Source: Candidatus Gastranaerophilales bacterium
GTDB taxonomy: Bacteria; Cyanobacteriota; Vampirovibrionia; Gastranaerophilales; Gastranaerophilaceae
Reading direction: 5' to 3'
Assembly (NCBI GenBank): GCA_944322725.1
Contig: CALUPU010000005.1
Coordinates: forward strand, 78,342 to 142,341
Length of the DNA stretch: 64,000 nt
Below the pieces are notes generated by a model that worked only from the letters and a program-made list of their open reading frames with translations, had not been told where the DNA came from and did no database searches. Made by a program: the position numbers and the translations under genes. Shown one piece after another: positions 10,027 through 19,238 of this stretch (its first letter is position 1; every line of letters starts with the position of its first letter).

Positions 10027-10072
10027 ATGATATTATTAACCTATATTTATTAAAAACATTTAGGAGTTTTTT

Positions 10073-11308
10073 ATGGTGATTGATGACACTTTGGTAATGA
10101 TTCTTGCCGGAGGCGAAGGCAAAAGGTTGTATCCTCTGACCAGAGACAGGGCAAAACCTGCAGTGCCATTCGGCGGACGCTATCGTATCATTGACTTTGT
10201 TATCAACAATTTCATCAATTCCGGTTTTTATAAACTCAAAGTCCTGACACAGTATAAATCAGACTCCTTGAATAAACATATTGCCCGTACTTGGCCGCTA
10301 TCTCCCATTATAAACCAGTACGTTGACCTTGTCCCGGCGCAGATGAGAATAGACGGACACTGGTATAAGGGTACGGCAGATGCAGTTTTTCAGAATATTC
10401 ACCATATTCTTGCAGAAGAATCCCAATACATTGCTGTATTTGGCGGTGACCATATTTATAAAATGAATGTTGCTCAAATGCTGGAGTTTCATAAGAAAAA
10501 TAATGCGGATTTGACCATATCCGCGATTCCTATTCCGATTGAAGAAGCCGGCGAATACGGTATTATGGAGGTTGATGAAAACTGGCATTTGACAAACTTT
10601 ATTGAAAAACCCAAAACACCTCCTAAGCACATTCCGGGTGACCCGACAAAATGTCTTGCATCTATGGGTAATTATTTCTTTAACAGAAATAAATTAATTG
10701 ATGAGTTGAGAATAGATGCTGATATACAGACTTCGAGCCATGATTTTGGTAAAAATATAATACCTAAAATGCTTGCTCAGGGTGACAGAATTTTTGTGTA
10801 TGACTTTGCACAAAATACATTCCCCGGTATGGAAGAATCGGAAAGAGGCTACTGGAGAGATGTGGGGACAATGGATGCATACTGGCAGGCTAATATGGAT
10901 TTGCTTGCATATGACCCTGAATTTAATCTTTATACAAAACAGTGGCCTGTGAGAACATTCAATTATGATTATCCTCCGGCAAAATTTATCTGGGAAGAAC
11001 TGGAAAGGCGCGGTATGGCGACTAACTCTCTTGTGTCCGAGGGCTGTGTAATCTCTGGCGGTACGCTTTCTCGCTGTATTCTTTCACCAAAGGTCAGAAT
11101 AAACAGTTTTTCCAGCGTTGTAGATTCAATAATTATGGAAAATGTTAATGTCGGAAGACACTCTCACATAAAAAAAGCTATTATAGACAAAAATGTAGAT
11201 ATTCCGCCTTATACAAAAATCGGCTTTGACCGTGCGGAAGATGAAGCCAGAGGCTTTTATGTATCAGAAGGCGGGGTAACAGTAGTACCAAAAGGAGCTA
11301 TGCTTTGA
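10073..11308 (+). CDS. glgC: Glucose-1-phosphate adenylyltransferase (ADP-glucose pyrophosphorylase)
   Basis: Makes ADP-glucose from glucose-1-phosphate and ATP for glycogen synthesis. The 411-residue protein has the nucleotidyltransferase signature MILAGGEGKRLYPLTRDRAKPAVPFGG at residues 9-35, GGDHIYKM, the substrate block FIEKPK and YWRDVGTMDAYWQAN. Its C-terminal left-handed beta-helix holds hexapeptide-like repeats (SEGCVISGGTLSRCILS). The start follows AGGAG. It overlaps the next gene by 4 nt, forming an operon with a thioredoxin and two prepilins that is not a usual glycogen cluster. Confidence 0.94.
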   Translation: MVIDDTLVMILAGGEGKRLYPLTRDRAKPAVPFGGRYRIIDFVINNFINSGFYKLKVLTQYKSDSLNKHIARTWPLSPIINQYVDLVPAQMRIDGHWYKGTADAVFQNIHHILAEESQYIAVFGGDHIYKMNVAQMLEFHKKNNADLTISAIPIPIEEAGEYGIMEVDENWHLTNFIEKPKTPPKHIPGDPTKCLASMGNYFFNRNKLIDELRIDADIQTSSHDFGKNIIPKMLAQGDRIFVYDFAQNTFPGMEESERGYWRDVGTMDAYWQANMDLLAYDPEFNLYTKQWPVRTFNYDYPPAKFIWEELERRGMATNSLVSEGCVISGGTLSRCILSPKVRINSFSSVVDSIIMENVNVGRHSHIKKAIIDKNVDIPPYTKIGFDRAEDEARGFYVSEGGVTVVPKGAML

Positions 11309-11775
11309 ACACAAAAATAAAAACTTTTGTTATATCTCTGGTTGTGCTTGTGCTGGTTGGAGTTTCCGCAGCATGCTATGCACTTATGCCAAAGGCTGAT
11401 ATGAAACCTTCCGAGTATGACCTTGGAATGACATATGAAAAAGCAGCACAAGAGGACAAACCGATTGTTGCGGTATTCTATGTTGATTGGTGTACATACT
11501 GCCGGAGATTTATGCCCAGGCTTGATAAAGTAAGAAATATAAATAAAAATATGTATAATGTGGTACTTATTAATGTAGAAGACCCTGCAAACGAAAAAAT
11601 TGCAAAAGAATACAGAATAACTGGATACCCTACCGTATATATTATGGATCCGAAGTATGACAACAGAGTACATATTGACGGTTCATATCTGGATTCTGTA
11701 TCTTCTTTGAACAAAGAAATGCAAAGATATCTTAACTTTAGAAATTTAGTAAAAAAAGGTGAAGCATGCAAATAA
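11305..11775 (+). CDS. Membrane-anchored thioredoxin-like protein
   Basis: A 156-residue protein with an N-terminal membrane anchor or signal (about residues 7-27, ending VSAACYA) and a periplasm-facing thioredoxin fold. The active site is WCTYC (an unusual Thr-Tyr pair between the cysteines) and the cis-Pro loop is GYPTVYIMD. It starts at TTG 11305, with AAAGGAG in the end of glgC as SD, and overlaps the following prepilin gene by 10 nt. The neighbours suggest a role in disulfide handling for secreted or pilus proteins, which is inference. The anchor could also be a cleaved signal. Confidence 0.82.
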   Translation: MNTKIKTFVISLVVLVLVGVSAACYALMPKADMKPSEYDLGMTYEKAAQEDKPIVAVFYVDWCTYCRRFMPRLDKVRNINKNMYNVVLINVEDPANEKIAKEYRITGYPTVYIMDPKYDNRVHIDGSYLDSVSSLNKEMQRYLNFRNLVKKGEACK

Positions 11776-12380
11776 ATATAAAAAATTTTCCGGCAGTTAC
11801 TCTTGTTGAATTATTGGTAGTTTTGACTATTATGGGGATAGTTGCGGCTCTTACTGTACCTGCTTTAAAAAACCACTCTCAAAAAACAGAGTATGCTAAG
11901 CTTGCACAAAAAGGATACATCCAGCTGGAACAGGCTATTGATGCTGCGGTTGTAAAGACAGGACAGGAGCCTGACGATTGGACAAGACCTGATGTTGCAA
12001 GCTTTTTAATGAGAGATTATCTGGGTGAGCATTTTGTTGGTGCTAGAAACTGTATTGGAAACTATTCCCAAAATAACGCATGTTTTAAAGGTTATAGAAA
12101 ATTTAAATCATCGTCAAAGTCTTCACCTACTGTTCGTGCGATGATGCTTGCTGATGGTATTGTCATTGCCGGAGATGGTCAAGGAGGAGGAGCTCGTTTT
12201 ATTATTGATGTTAATGGACCTTCGGAACCAAATATGGAAGGTGTTGATGTTTTTATCTTTTCTTTTGGCAAGTATGATGTGGATTGTAATACAAAAAGTT
12301 CGTCCGGTCAGTGGAAGTTGTGTCCAAGAGATCACGCACAGAATCTCGTAGAAGATAACTGGACAATCACTTACTGGTAG
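11766..12380 (+). CDS. Type IV prepilin-like protein (pseudopilin)
   Basis: A 204-residue protein with a prepilin leader: a short basic start, then A|VTLVELLVVLTIMGIVAAL, a hydrophobic helix with Glu at +5. The residue before the presumed cut is Ala rather than Gly, and position +1 is Val rather than Phe. The mature domain has a helix (KLAQKGYIQLEQAIDAAV) and a soluble head with a few cysteines (NCIGNYSQNNACF, VDCN, LCPRD). It probably acts as a minor pilin or pseudopilin. AAGGTGAAGC precedes the ATG. Next gene is a second prepilin. Confidence 0.85.
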   Translation: MQINIKNFPAVTLVELLVVLTIMGIVAALTVPALKNHSQKTEYAKLAQKGYIQLEQAIDAAVVKTGQEPDDWTRPDVASFLMRDYLGEHFVGARNCIGNYSQNNACFKGYRKFKSSSKSSPTVRAMMLADGIVIAGDGQGGGARFIIDVNGPSEPNMEGVDVFIFSFGKYDVDCNTKSSSGQWKLCPRDHAQNLVEDNWTITYW

Positions 12381-12401
12381 GATTTCGTAGAAAGGTCTTA
12401 T

Positions 12402-12920
12402 ATGTTTTTAAAAAAATTAAAAGCTGTTTCATATGTTGAGGTAGTTCTTGTGCTTGTTATTGTCGGAGTAATATCTGCAATTGCTATTCCTTCGTTAAAG
12501 AGATATTCACAGAGGGAAGAACTGGGAAGACAAACACAAAAGGCATATTTGACTCTTACAGAGGCATTTGATCAGGCTGTTACACTTTATGGACCTTCAA
12601 GAAAATGGGCTACAGGTCAGGCGGCTTTTACCAGTTATATTGTTCCCCAGCTGCAGGTATATAAAACGGTTTCGGGAACTCAGGTTATAACAAAAGACGG
12701 AATGAACTTTAAAGCCGGTTCTTATGCTAGCGGTGAATGGGCTTATCTTGGCATAATAGTTGATGTGAACGGTTCTGAAAAAGGTCCCAATAAATATGGC
12801 AAGGACATACATATTTTTGACATAAAATACAATACGGGTAAAGTAGAACCGTCATACGCCGATACTGTTTCTTTATACGAAAATAACTGGAAATTTACGG
12901 ATGAAATCTGGAATAAATAA
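12402..12920 (+). CDS. Type IV prepilin-like protein (pseudopilin)
   Basis: A 172-residue protein with leader MFLKKLKA, then VSYVEVVLVLVIVGVISAI with Glu at +5 and again Ala at -1. The first 50 residues parallel the previous gene (TEAFDQAV against LEQAIDAAV), so the two are paralogues. The head lacks the cysteines of its neighbour. SD AAAGG lies 6 nt before the ATG. It is the last gene of the glgC-thioredoxin-prepilin operon. No other pilus machinery is nearby. Confidence 0.85.
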   Translation: MFLKKLKAVSYVEVVLVLVIVGVISAIAIPSLKRYSQREELGRQTQKAYLTLTEAFDQAVTLYGPSRKWATGQAAFTSYIVPQLQVYKTVSGTQVITKDGMNFKAGSYASGEWAYLGIIVDVNGSEKGPNKYGKDIHIFDIKYNTGKVEPSYADTVSLYENNWKFTDEIWNK

Positions 12921-12966
12921 TATATAGTCCGCTTATTTATCCTCTTGTTGTACTATTGCAAAATTG

Positions 12967-12995
12967 TTGCCCGAATATGAAAATGTTGTTATGAT
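12967..12995 (+). promoter_or_regulatory. Promoter of the RND efflux operon
   Basis: TTGCCC (12967-12972), a 17-nt spacer and TATGAT (12990-12995). The -10 lies inside the palindrome at 12986-13000. The start codon is at 13034, with AGAGG upstream. Confidence 0.5.
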
Positions 12996-13000
12996 AACAA
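12986..13000. promoter_or_regulatory. Palindromic operator over the RND promoter -10
   Basis: TTGTTATGATAACAA is a perfect 7+1+7 palindrome covering the proposed -10 box of the efflux operon, where a repressor would block polymerase. The same arms occur, with longer spacing, before the genes at 48405 and 32810. No regulator gene is adjacent. Confidence 0.55.
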
Positions 13001-13033
13001 TTGGCTAATTGTACGGGAAGAGGATTAATTATA

Positions 13034-14206
13034 ATGAATAAGAAAAAAATAATAGGGATAATAATCGCGGCTATTATTATAGTTCCTATAGTTTTTAATA
13101 AAGTTATGGGACTGGTTTCTGCAAGAATAGCGGCAGAAATGCAAAAACGCCCTACACCTGTTGAGATAGCATACTCTTCACAGGATAGTATTTATCCGCA
13201 GACAGAATCTGTAGGACGTATTGAGGCAAAGTATTCTGTTGATGTTGTTGCAAGGATAAACGGCTGGCTCCAAAAAAGATATTTTCAAGAAGGTGCATAC
13301 GTAAAAAAAGGTCAGACGCTGTTTTTGATACAGCCAAATGAATACTCTATTGCTGTACAGCAGGCACAGGCAGCTGTGAGACAGTCTCAGGCTGCGCTTG
13401 TCAATTCGGAAAAAGAACTTGTGAGGGCAAGAGAACTTGTCAAAAACGATTATGTAAGCAAATCTTACTATGACAATGCGCTTGCTACACGTGATCAAAA
13501 CAGAGCTACTCTTGATGTTAACAGAGCAAACCTTGCTGCTGCGAAGTTGAATTTAAGCTACACACAGGTAAAATCTCCTGTTGACGGTAAGGTCGGCAAA
13601 ATTTTAATTACAGAGGGCAACCTTGTCAACGCACAATCAGGACCTTTAACCAAAATTGTCAGCACATCTCCAATATATGCATATTTCAACATAAAGAGCG
13701 AAGAGTATTTGAACTATATGAAAAATGCAGCACCCGGTCGTGATGAGTTGTCAGGCATGGATGTAAAAATTAAATTGTCTGACGGTTCAGAATATAAAGA
13801 AAAGGGTGTTCTTGAGTTCGTTAACAATGAAGTTGACCAAACAGCAGGTACGATAGCTTTGCGTGCGACATTCCAGAACAAAGATAACCTGCTTGTCCCG
13901 GGTGACTTTGTAAATGTTACCGCAATTGCTAAAAGACCTGTTGATGTTGTGCTTGTTCCTCAGGTTGCTGTTTCTGACAGTACAAACGGTACTTATGTGT
14001 GGGTAATAGATGAGAACAATAAGGCTCAGCAGAGATTTATAAAAATTGACAAGCAGCAGGGTGAAAACTGGATAGTTCTCGAAGGTTTAAAACCTGGAGA
14101 AAAAGTTATCAAATCAGGTTTCCAGAGATTAAAACCCGGTACGCTTGTCTCTTATGATGATAAATCAATTGAATCTAAGCCGCAGCAGGATAATGAGAGT
14201 GAATAA
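13034..14206 (+). CDS. RND efflux periplasmic adaptor subunit
   Basis: A 390-residue membrane-fusion protein of the AcrA/MexA type. It has an N-terminal membrane anchor (KKKIIGIIIAAIIIVPIVF), a lipoyl-like half (GAYVKKGQTLFLIQPNEYSIAVQQAQAAV), a helical hairpin, the second lipoyl half (YTQVKSPVDGKVGKILITEGNLV) and beta-barrel domains. I start it at ATG 13034 (AGAGG upstream); an in-frame TTG at 13001 lies in the operator. It bridges the inner-membrane pump and TolC; the pump gene overlaps its stop codon. Confidence 0.92.
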   Translation: MNKKKIIGIIIAAIIIVPIVFNKVMGLVSARIAAEMQKRPTPVEIAYSSQDSIYPQTESVGRIEAKYSVDVVARINGWLQKRYFQEGAYVKKGQTLFLIQPNEYSIAVQQAQAAVRQSQAALVNSEKELVRARELVKNDYVSKSYYDNALATRDQNRATLDVNRANLAAAKLNLSYTQVKSPVDGKVGKILITEGNLVNAQSGPLTKIVSTSPIYAYFNIKSEEYLNYMKNAAPGRDELSGMDVKIKLSDGSEYKEKGVLEFVNNEVDQTAGTIALRATFQNKDNLLVPGDFVNVTAIAKRPVDVVLVPQVAVSDSTNGTYVWVIDENNKAQQRFIKIDKQQGENWIVLEGLKPGEKVIKSGFQRLKPGTLVSYDDKSIESKPQQDNESE

Positions 14207-17200
14207 TGGATAAAGATAATAAAAAACAGCAGGAAGATATAAATACAGATAATAAAGACTTATACTTTTTTATCAGAAAACCCAGATTTGCAATGGTAAT
14301 ATCGATTTTTATTACACTTGTCGGTATTATTGCAATGATGGGGCTTAAGCTTGAAAAATATCCGAATATCACTCCTCCGCAGATTATGGTCAGCGCATCA
14401 TACCCCGGTGCCAGTGCCGATGTTGTGGAATCTTCCGTTGCATCGCTTTTGGAGTCTCAAATCAACGGTGTTGAAGATATGCTCTATATGATTTCAACCA
14501 GTTCGGATGAATCATATCAGCTTCAAATATATTTTAAGGTCGGTTCGGACAGAAACATTGACCTTGTAAACGTACAAAACAGAATACAGCAGATACAGCC
14601 GAAACTTCCGGAAGACGTTAAAAGGCTCGGTGTTACTGCTAAACAACAGGTATCAGGTGCAGGTGTTGCGATTTTGAACCTTGCCTCAACTGACGGCAGA
14701 TATTCACAACTTGATGTTACAAACTATGCTTCTATCTTTATCAAAGATGAAATTGCCCGTCTTCCCGGTGTTGGTGAAGTAAACGTATACGGTGCAGGCA
14801 ACTATTCTATGAGAATATGGCTTGATACTGAAAAAATGGCAAATTTAAATGTCTCTGTGCTTGAAGTCCAGAATGCTATTAATACACAGAACGTACAGGT
14901 TTCTGCAGGTGCACTGGGTCAGGAGCCCGGTCCTGATAAACAGCGTTTTCAGATTACTTTGAGAACCAAAGGCCGTCTTCTTGAACCCGAAGAATTTGAA
15001 AATATTATTATCCGATCAAATCAGGACGGTTCGAATATCAGGATAAAAGATGTTGCACGAGTTGAGCTGGGTTCAGAAACATATTCCAGAAACGGTAAAG
15101 TTGACGGCAAACCTGCTGCCTTGATGCAGATAGTTCAGATTCCGGGGGCAAACGCTATTGATATTGTTAATGCAGTTGAAAAAAAGATGGCAGAGGTTTC
15201 CAAAACTATACCTGACGGTATGGAACTTAAGATGGTTCACGATGATACTCTATTTATCCGTGAATCAATGAAAGAGGTTGTGAAAACAATTATAGAAACC
15301 TCTATTATCGTTGTTGCAATCATATTTATATTTTTGGGAGACCCGCGGGCAACCTTGATTCCTCTTATTGCTATTCCTGTATCATTAATAGGTACGTTTG
15401 CCGCACTTCCAATGTTTGATATGTCTATAAACCTTCTGACGTTGTTTGCGATGGTACTGGCAGTTGCAACCGTTGTCGATGACGCTATTGTTGTTATTGA
15501 GAACGTAAAAAGGCACCTTGAGGACGGGAAATCACCTGTTGAGGCCACACAGATAACAATGCAGGAAATCGGCGGTGCTCTTGTTTCTATGGCACTGGTA
15601 TTGATGGCTGTATTTGTTCCGGTAAGCTTTATGCCAGGATTGTCGGGATTGATGTATAAGCAGTTTGCTGTTTGTATTGCCATATCTATTGCATTGTCTG
15701 CTGTTTGTGCGCTGACATTGTCTCCTGCATTATGTTCAATTATCCTGAGACATGAAGATCCGAACAGAAAGCCTTCAAACAAAGCTTCTGCTGCTATTAA
15801 ATGGGCATTTACAGAGTTTAACGTATATTTCCAAAAACTTACAGATTTATATCTTCATTATGTTAAAAAATTTGTTTATAACAAAAAACTGACGCTGGCT
15901 GTATACGGCGGTATTATCGCGTTGATGCTTGTTCTTTTTAAAGTTATACCGACCGGCTTTATTCCTGATGAGGATCAGGCTGTATTGATGGCACAAATAA
16001 ATCTTCCTGCGGGTGCATCTCTTGCCAGAACAACTGATGTAACGGAACGTATGGATGAAATGCTCCAAAAAACAGAAGGTGTAGAAGGCAGAATTGTGTT
16101 CGTTGGTATGGGTCCTTCTAACCAGGCATTTATGGTTATCAGGCTTGATGAATGGAGCAAACGTGAATTTAATATATTCCAAAAAGCCATAAGAATGATT
16201 CAGGGCAAAGAAACAGATTTGTCATTAAACGCAATTCTCGGCAGAATAAGAAAAGACTTTAGTACTATAAGAGATGCACAAATAGGTGTTTTCTCTCCTC
16301 CTGCGATTTCCGGTATGAGTATGGTGGGCGGTTTTGAGTTTCAGATGCTCTCCAAGGGCGAATATACACCGCAGGAAATGGAACAGTTTGCAAACAAACT
16401 TATTCTTGCCGCAAATCAGAATAAAGATCTTACTAACGTTTATACCCAGTATCAGGCTAACATGCTCCAGTATATTGTAGATATTGACTATGAACAGGCA
16501 ATGGCACAGGGTATTGATTTGTCTGAGTTGTATTCTACACTTTCATCTACTCTGGGTACTTATTATGTTAACGACTTTAACAAACTCGGACGTGTATTCA
16601 GGGTACAGCTTCAGGCAGAACAGAAGTTCAGAAGAAGTGCAAATGACCTCACCGGTATTTATGTAAAAAATAAAGCCGGTAAAATGGTTCCGATTACCAC
16701 AGTTGTATCTTTGAGACAGACTGTTGGTGCCGGTTCTATCACAAGATACAACCAGTACAGAAACGTACAGTTCTCGGGTCAGCCTGCAGCAGGCAGAAGT
16801 TCAGGTGAAGCAATGAAAGCAATGGAGTCGGTTGCTAATGCGGAACTACCTAAAGATATGGGTTTTGAATGGTCAGGTACATCGAAACAAGAAATAGAGT
16901 CAGGCGGTCAAACAGGTACTATTATTGCACTCGCATTGATATTTGTATATCTGTTTCTGGTTGCTTTGTATGAAAGCTGGTCAATCCCGTTTGCGGTATT
17001 ACTTATCTGTCCTCTTGCGGCAGCAGGTGCTTTGATATTCCAGTTGATAATGGGACAGGCATTTGACCTTTATTCTCAGGTCGGTATGATTATGCTTATC
17101 GGGCTTGCAGCTAAACAGGCAATCTTGATTGTAGAATTTGCTAAAGTTCTGCACGAGGAGGACGGAATGTCTATCGAAGAGGCTGCTGTTGAAGCATCAC

Positions 17201-17460
17201 GAATAAGATTCCGTGCGATTATGATGACGGTTGTTGCCTTTGTTGTAGGTATGCTTCCGTTGATTCTTGCTCATGGTGCGGGGGCTTCGTCAAGAATATC
17301 AGTAGGTTCTACTGTATTCGGCGGTATGATGGCAGCAGGTACACTGGGTACAATTATGACTCCTGCTTTTTATGTCATAATCCAGCATCTTGTGGATATT
17401 GTAATGGCAAAAAAGCATGAAAAGGAAAAATCAGAAAAAGTGGAAAATAAGGAAAACTAG
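14206..17460 (+). CDS. RND efflux pump, inner-membrane subunit (AcrB/MexB family)
   Basis: A 1084-residue proton-driven multidrug exporter with two matched halves, each with a periplasmic loop and 6 membrane helices. The proton-relay block VVDDAIVVIENVKRHLEDG is in TM4 (around residue 420), and GLAAKQAILIVEFAK is the matching block of the second half. The porter region includes SYPGASADVVESSVA and PGVGEVNVYG. It is somewhat longer than AcrB (about 1050) owing to an N-terminal cytosolic extension and a Lys/Glu-rich tail. The ATG overlaps the adaptor stop by 1 nt. Confidence 0.95.
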   Translation: MDKDNKKQQEDINTDNKDLYFFIRKPRFAMVISIFITLVGIIAMMGLKLEKYPNITPPQIMVSASYPGASADVVESSVASLLESQINGVEDMLYMISTSSDESYQLQIYFKVGSDRNIDLVNVQNRIQQIQPKLPEDVKRLGVTAKQQVSGAGVAILNLASTDGRYSQLDVTNYASIFIKDEIARLPGVGEVNVYGAGNYSMRIWLDTEKMANLNVSVLEVQNAINTQNVQVSAGALGQEPGPDKQRFQITLRTKGRLLEPEEFENIIIRSNQDGSNIRIKDVARVELGSETYSRNGKVDGKPAALMQIVQIPGANAIDIVNAVEKKMAEVSKTIPDGMELKMVHDDTLFIRESMKEVVKTIIETSIIVVAIIFIFLGDPRATLIPLIAIPVSLIGTFAALPMFDMSINLLTLFAMVLAVATVVDDAIVVIENVKRHLEDGKSPVEATQITMQEIGGALVSMALVLMAVFVPVSFMPGLSGLMYKQFAVCIAISIALSAVCALTLSPALCSIILRHEDPNRKPSNKASAAIKWAFTEFNVYFQKLTDLYLHYVKKFVYNKKLTLAVYGGIIALMLVLFKVIPTGFIPDEDQAVLMAQINLPAGASLARTTDVTERMDEMLQKTEGVEGRIVFVGMGPSNQAFMVIRLDEWSKREFNIFQKAIRMIQGKETDLSLNAILGRIRKDFSTIRDAQIGVFSPPAISGMSMVGGFEFQMLSKGEYTPQEMEQFANKLILAANQNKDLTNVYTQYQANMLQYIVDIDYEQAMAQGIDLSELYSTLSSTLGTYYVNDFNKLGRVFRVQLQAEQKFRRSANDLTGIYVKNKAGKMVPITTVVSLRQTVGAGSITRYNQYRNVQFSGQPAAGRSSGEAMKAMESVANAELPKDMGFEWSGTSKQEIESGGQTGTIIALALIFVYLFLVALYESWSIPFAVLLICPLAAAGALIFQLIMGQAFDLYSQVGMIMLIGLAAKQAILIVEFAKVLHEEDGMSIEEAAVEASRIRFRAIMMTVVAFVVGMLPLILAHGAGASSRISVGSTVFGGMMAAGTLGTIMTPAFYVIIQHLVDIVMAKKHEKEKSEKVENKEN

Positions 17461-17484
17461 AATCATAATATGAATCAGGACGTT

Positions 17485-19188
17485 ATGAATAAGAATATAA
17501 AAATATTAATAATAATCTTAATAGCTGCAGGGCTGTTGAACTTTGGTTCTGTCAATGCCTTTGCATTGAATTTTGATTTTATAAAGAAAAACGATTCTTC
17601 TAATGTAAAGACTGCTAAGACAGAAAAAGTTAAAAAAGCTAAGCCTGCGAAAAAGAAAAAAAAAGAAGAATATGATGATACGGAAGTTAAGGCAAAGACT
17701 GATAAAAATCAACCTTCTGTAAAAATTATTATTAAAGATGATAAAAAGAAGGCGCAAAAAGAGCCTAAAATTAAACACAAACATTTTAAAAAGCCAAACC
17801 TTGAAAAAGCCAAACAGCAGCAGCCTGTAAATATCGATGAACAGGAACTGCAGACTAAACAGGTTAATCAAGTAAAACCTCCTGCTTCTTCTCAGGAAGC
17901 AGATGCTTTCAGTGCTCCGTCAGGAGACGCTTCGGCAAGAATGGAAGCTGCTGTTTCAACAAACCATATTATCTCTGTGGATGACTGTGTAAAAATTGCA
18001 CTGGAAAACAATCCGACAATTCTTTCACAGCTTATCAGCAAAGACATATATAAAAACAAAATAGCACAGGCGTGGTCAAATTATTTCCCGACTATTAATG
18101 CAAGCTTGTCATATTCAAAAAACGATATGTTAATGACAAACTTTAGATTCCCGATGCAGGAATATCACCTGTGGAACTTACCTAATGTCGGCTTTAACCA
18201 GCTGATTTATGACTTTGGTAAAACCGGTGCACAAGCAGGCGTTGCAAAGAAAACTTATGAAGCTGCACGAGAAACATTGCAGGCAAATATAAATGAGGTT
18301 GTTTATCAAGTGAAAAGCGCCTATTATAACCAGCTTTATCTGCAGCAGCAGGTAGAGGTGTATGAAGATTCAGTGCTCCAATACCAGATTCACCTTGAAC
18401 AGGCGCAGGCATATTATGCAATCGGAAGCAAAGCCAAAATCGATGTTTCAACTGCGGCATACAATCTTGATAATACAAAATTGACTTTGATTCAGGCAAA
18501 AAATGCTGTTGAAAACGGATTTGCCCAGCTGACAAATGCTATGGGGGTTCCCGAGTTTGCACCTTTTGATATCAAAGACAGACTTGATAAAAAAAGATAC
18601 GACATAACTTTTGATGAAGCTTTTAATATTGCAATGGAGCAGAGCCCGACACTTGCTGCTGCCAAAAAGAAAATGGAAGGTTCAAAACTGCTTATTAAAT
18701 CTTCTAAAGTTGCATTCCTTCCTAACTTGGACGGATTTGGCAGCTACACAAAAGGCGGGAAAACTCCGGGTACTGACTACGGGTATCAAATTGGAGCCAA
18801 GCTTTCTTATACAAATCTCAACCTCTTCCTGCTTAAAAAACAACTGGATGAAGCCACATTGACATACAAAAAAGATCAGGCTGACTATGAGACACAGCGC
18901 CAGAAAATGTATCTCGATGTAAAACAGGCATATATACAGCTTAAAAATGCACAACAATCAATCCCTGTTGCACGCACCTCAATGGAAGTTGCAAAAGAAC
19001 GCTATGACCTTGCGTCAGGCAGATATAAGGTCGGACTGGGTGATGCCATTGAACTCAAAGACGCACAGATTGAATACGTTAATGCAAAATTGCAGTATTA
19101 TAACACATTGATGCAGTATCATATCTCTGCTGCAAATCTGGAAAGAGTAATAGGTGCGCCGCTTACTGCAAGCGATGTTAGTTTGTAA
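17485..19188 (+). CDS. TolC-family outer-membrane efflux protein
   Basis: Outer-membrane channel completing the tripartite pump. About 567 residues: a signal peptide, then an unusual Lys/Pro-rich linker (about residues 30-140), then two OEP repeats with long helices (for example SVLQYQIHLEQAQAYYAIGSKAKIDVSTAAYNLDNTKLTLIQAKN and the parallel RYDLASGRYKVGLGDAIELKDAQIEYVNAKLQYYN). I prefer ATG 17485 because AGGA lies just upstream; ATG 17470, five codons earlier, is possible. The basic linker is absent from typical TolC and may span or bind the cell wall, which is inference. Confidence 0.9.
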   Translation: MNKNIKILIIILIAAGLLNFGSVNAFALNFDFIKKNDSSNVKTAKTEKVKKAKPAKKKKKEEYDDTEVKAKTDKNQPSVKIIIKDDKKKAQKEPKIKHKHFKKPNLEKAKQQQPVNIDEQELQTKQVNQVKPPASSQEADAFSAPSGDASARMEAAVSTNHIISVDDCVKIALENNPTILSQLISKDIYKNKIAQAWSNYFPTINASLSYSKNDMLMTNFRFPMQEYHLWNLPNVGFNQLIYDFGKTGAQAGVAKKTYEAARETLQANINEVVYQVKSAYYNQLYLQQQVEVYEDSVLQYQIHLEQAQAYYAIGSKAKIDVSTAAYNLDNTKLTLIQAKNAVENGFAQLTNAMGVPEFAPFDIKDRLDKKRYDITFDEAFNIAMEQSPTLAAAKKKMEGSKLLIKSSKVAFLPNLDGFGSYTKGGKTPGTDYGYQIGAKLSYTNLNLFLLKKQLDEATLTYKKDQADYETQRQKMYLDVKQAYIQLKNAQQSIPVARTSMEVAKERYDLASGRYKVGLGDAIELKDAQIEYVNAKLQYYNTLMQYHISAANLERVIGAPLTASDVSL

Positions 19189-19238
19189 AAATTTACCACA
19201 AATTTGCCTTAAAAAAAGCTTTTTGCCAAAATTAGGAT

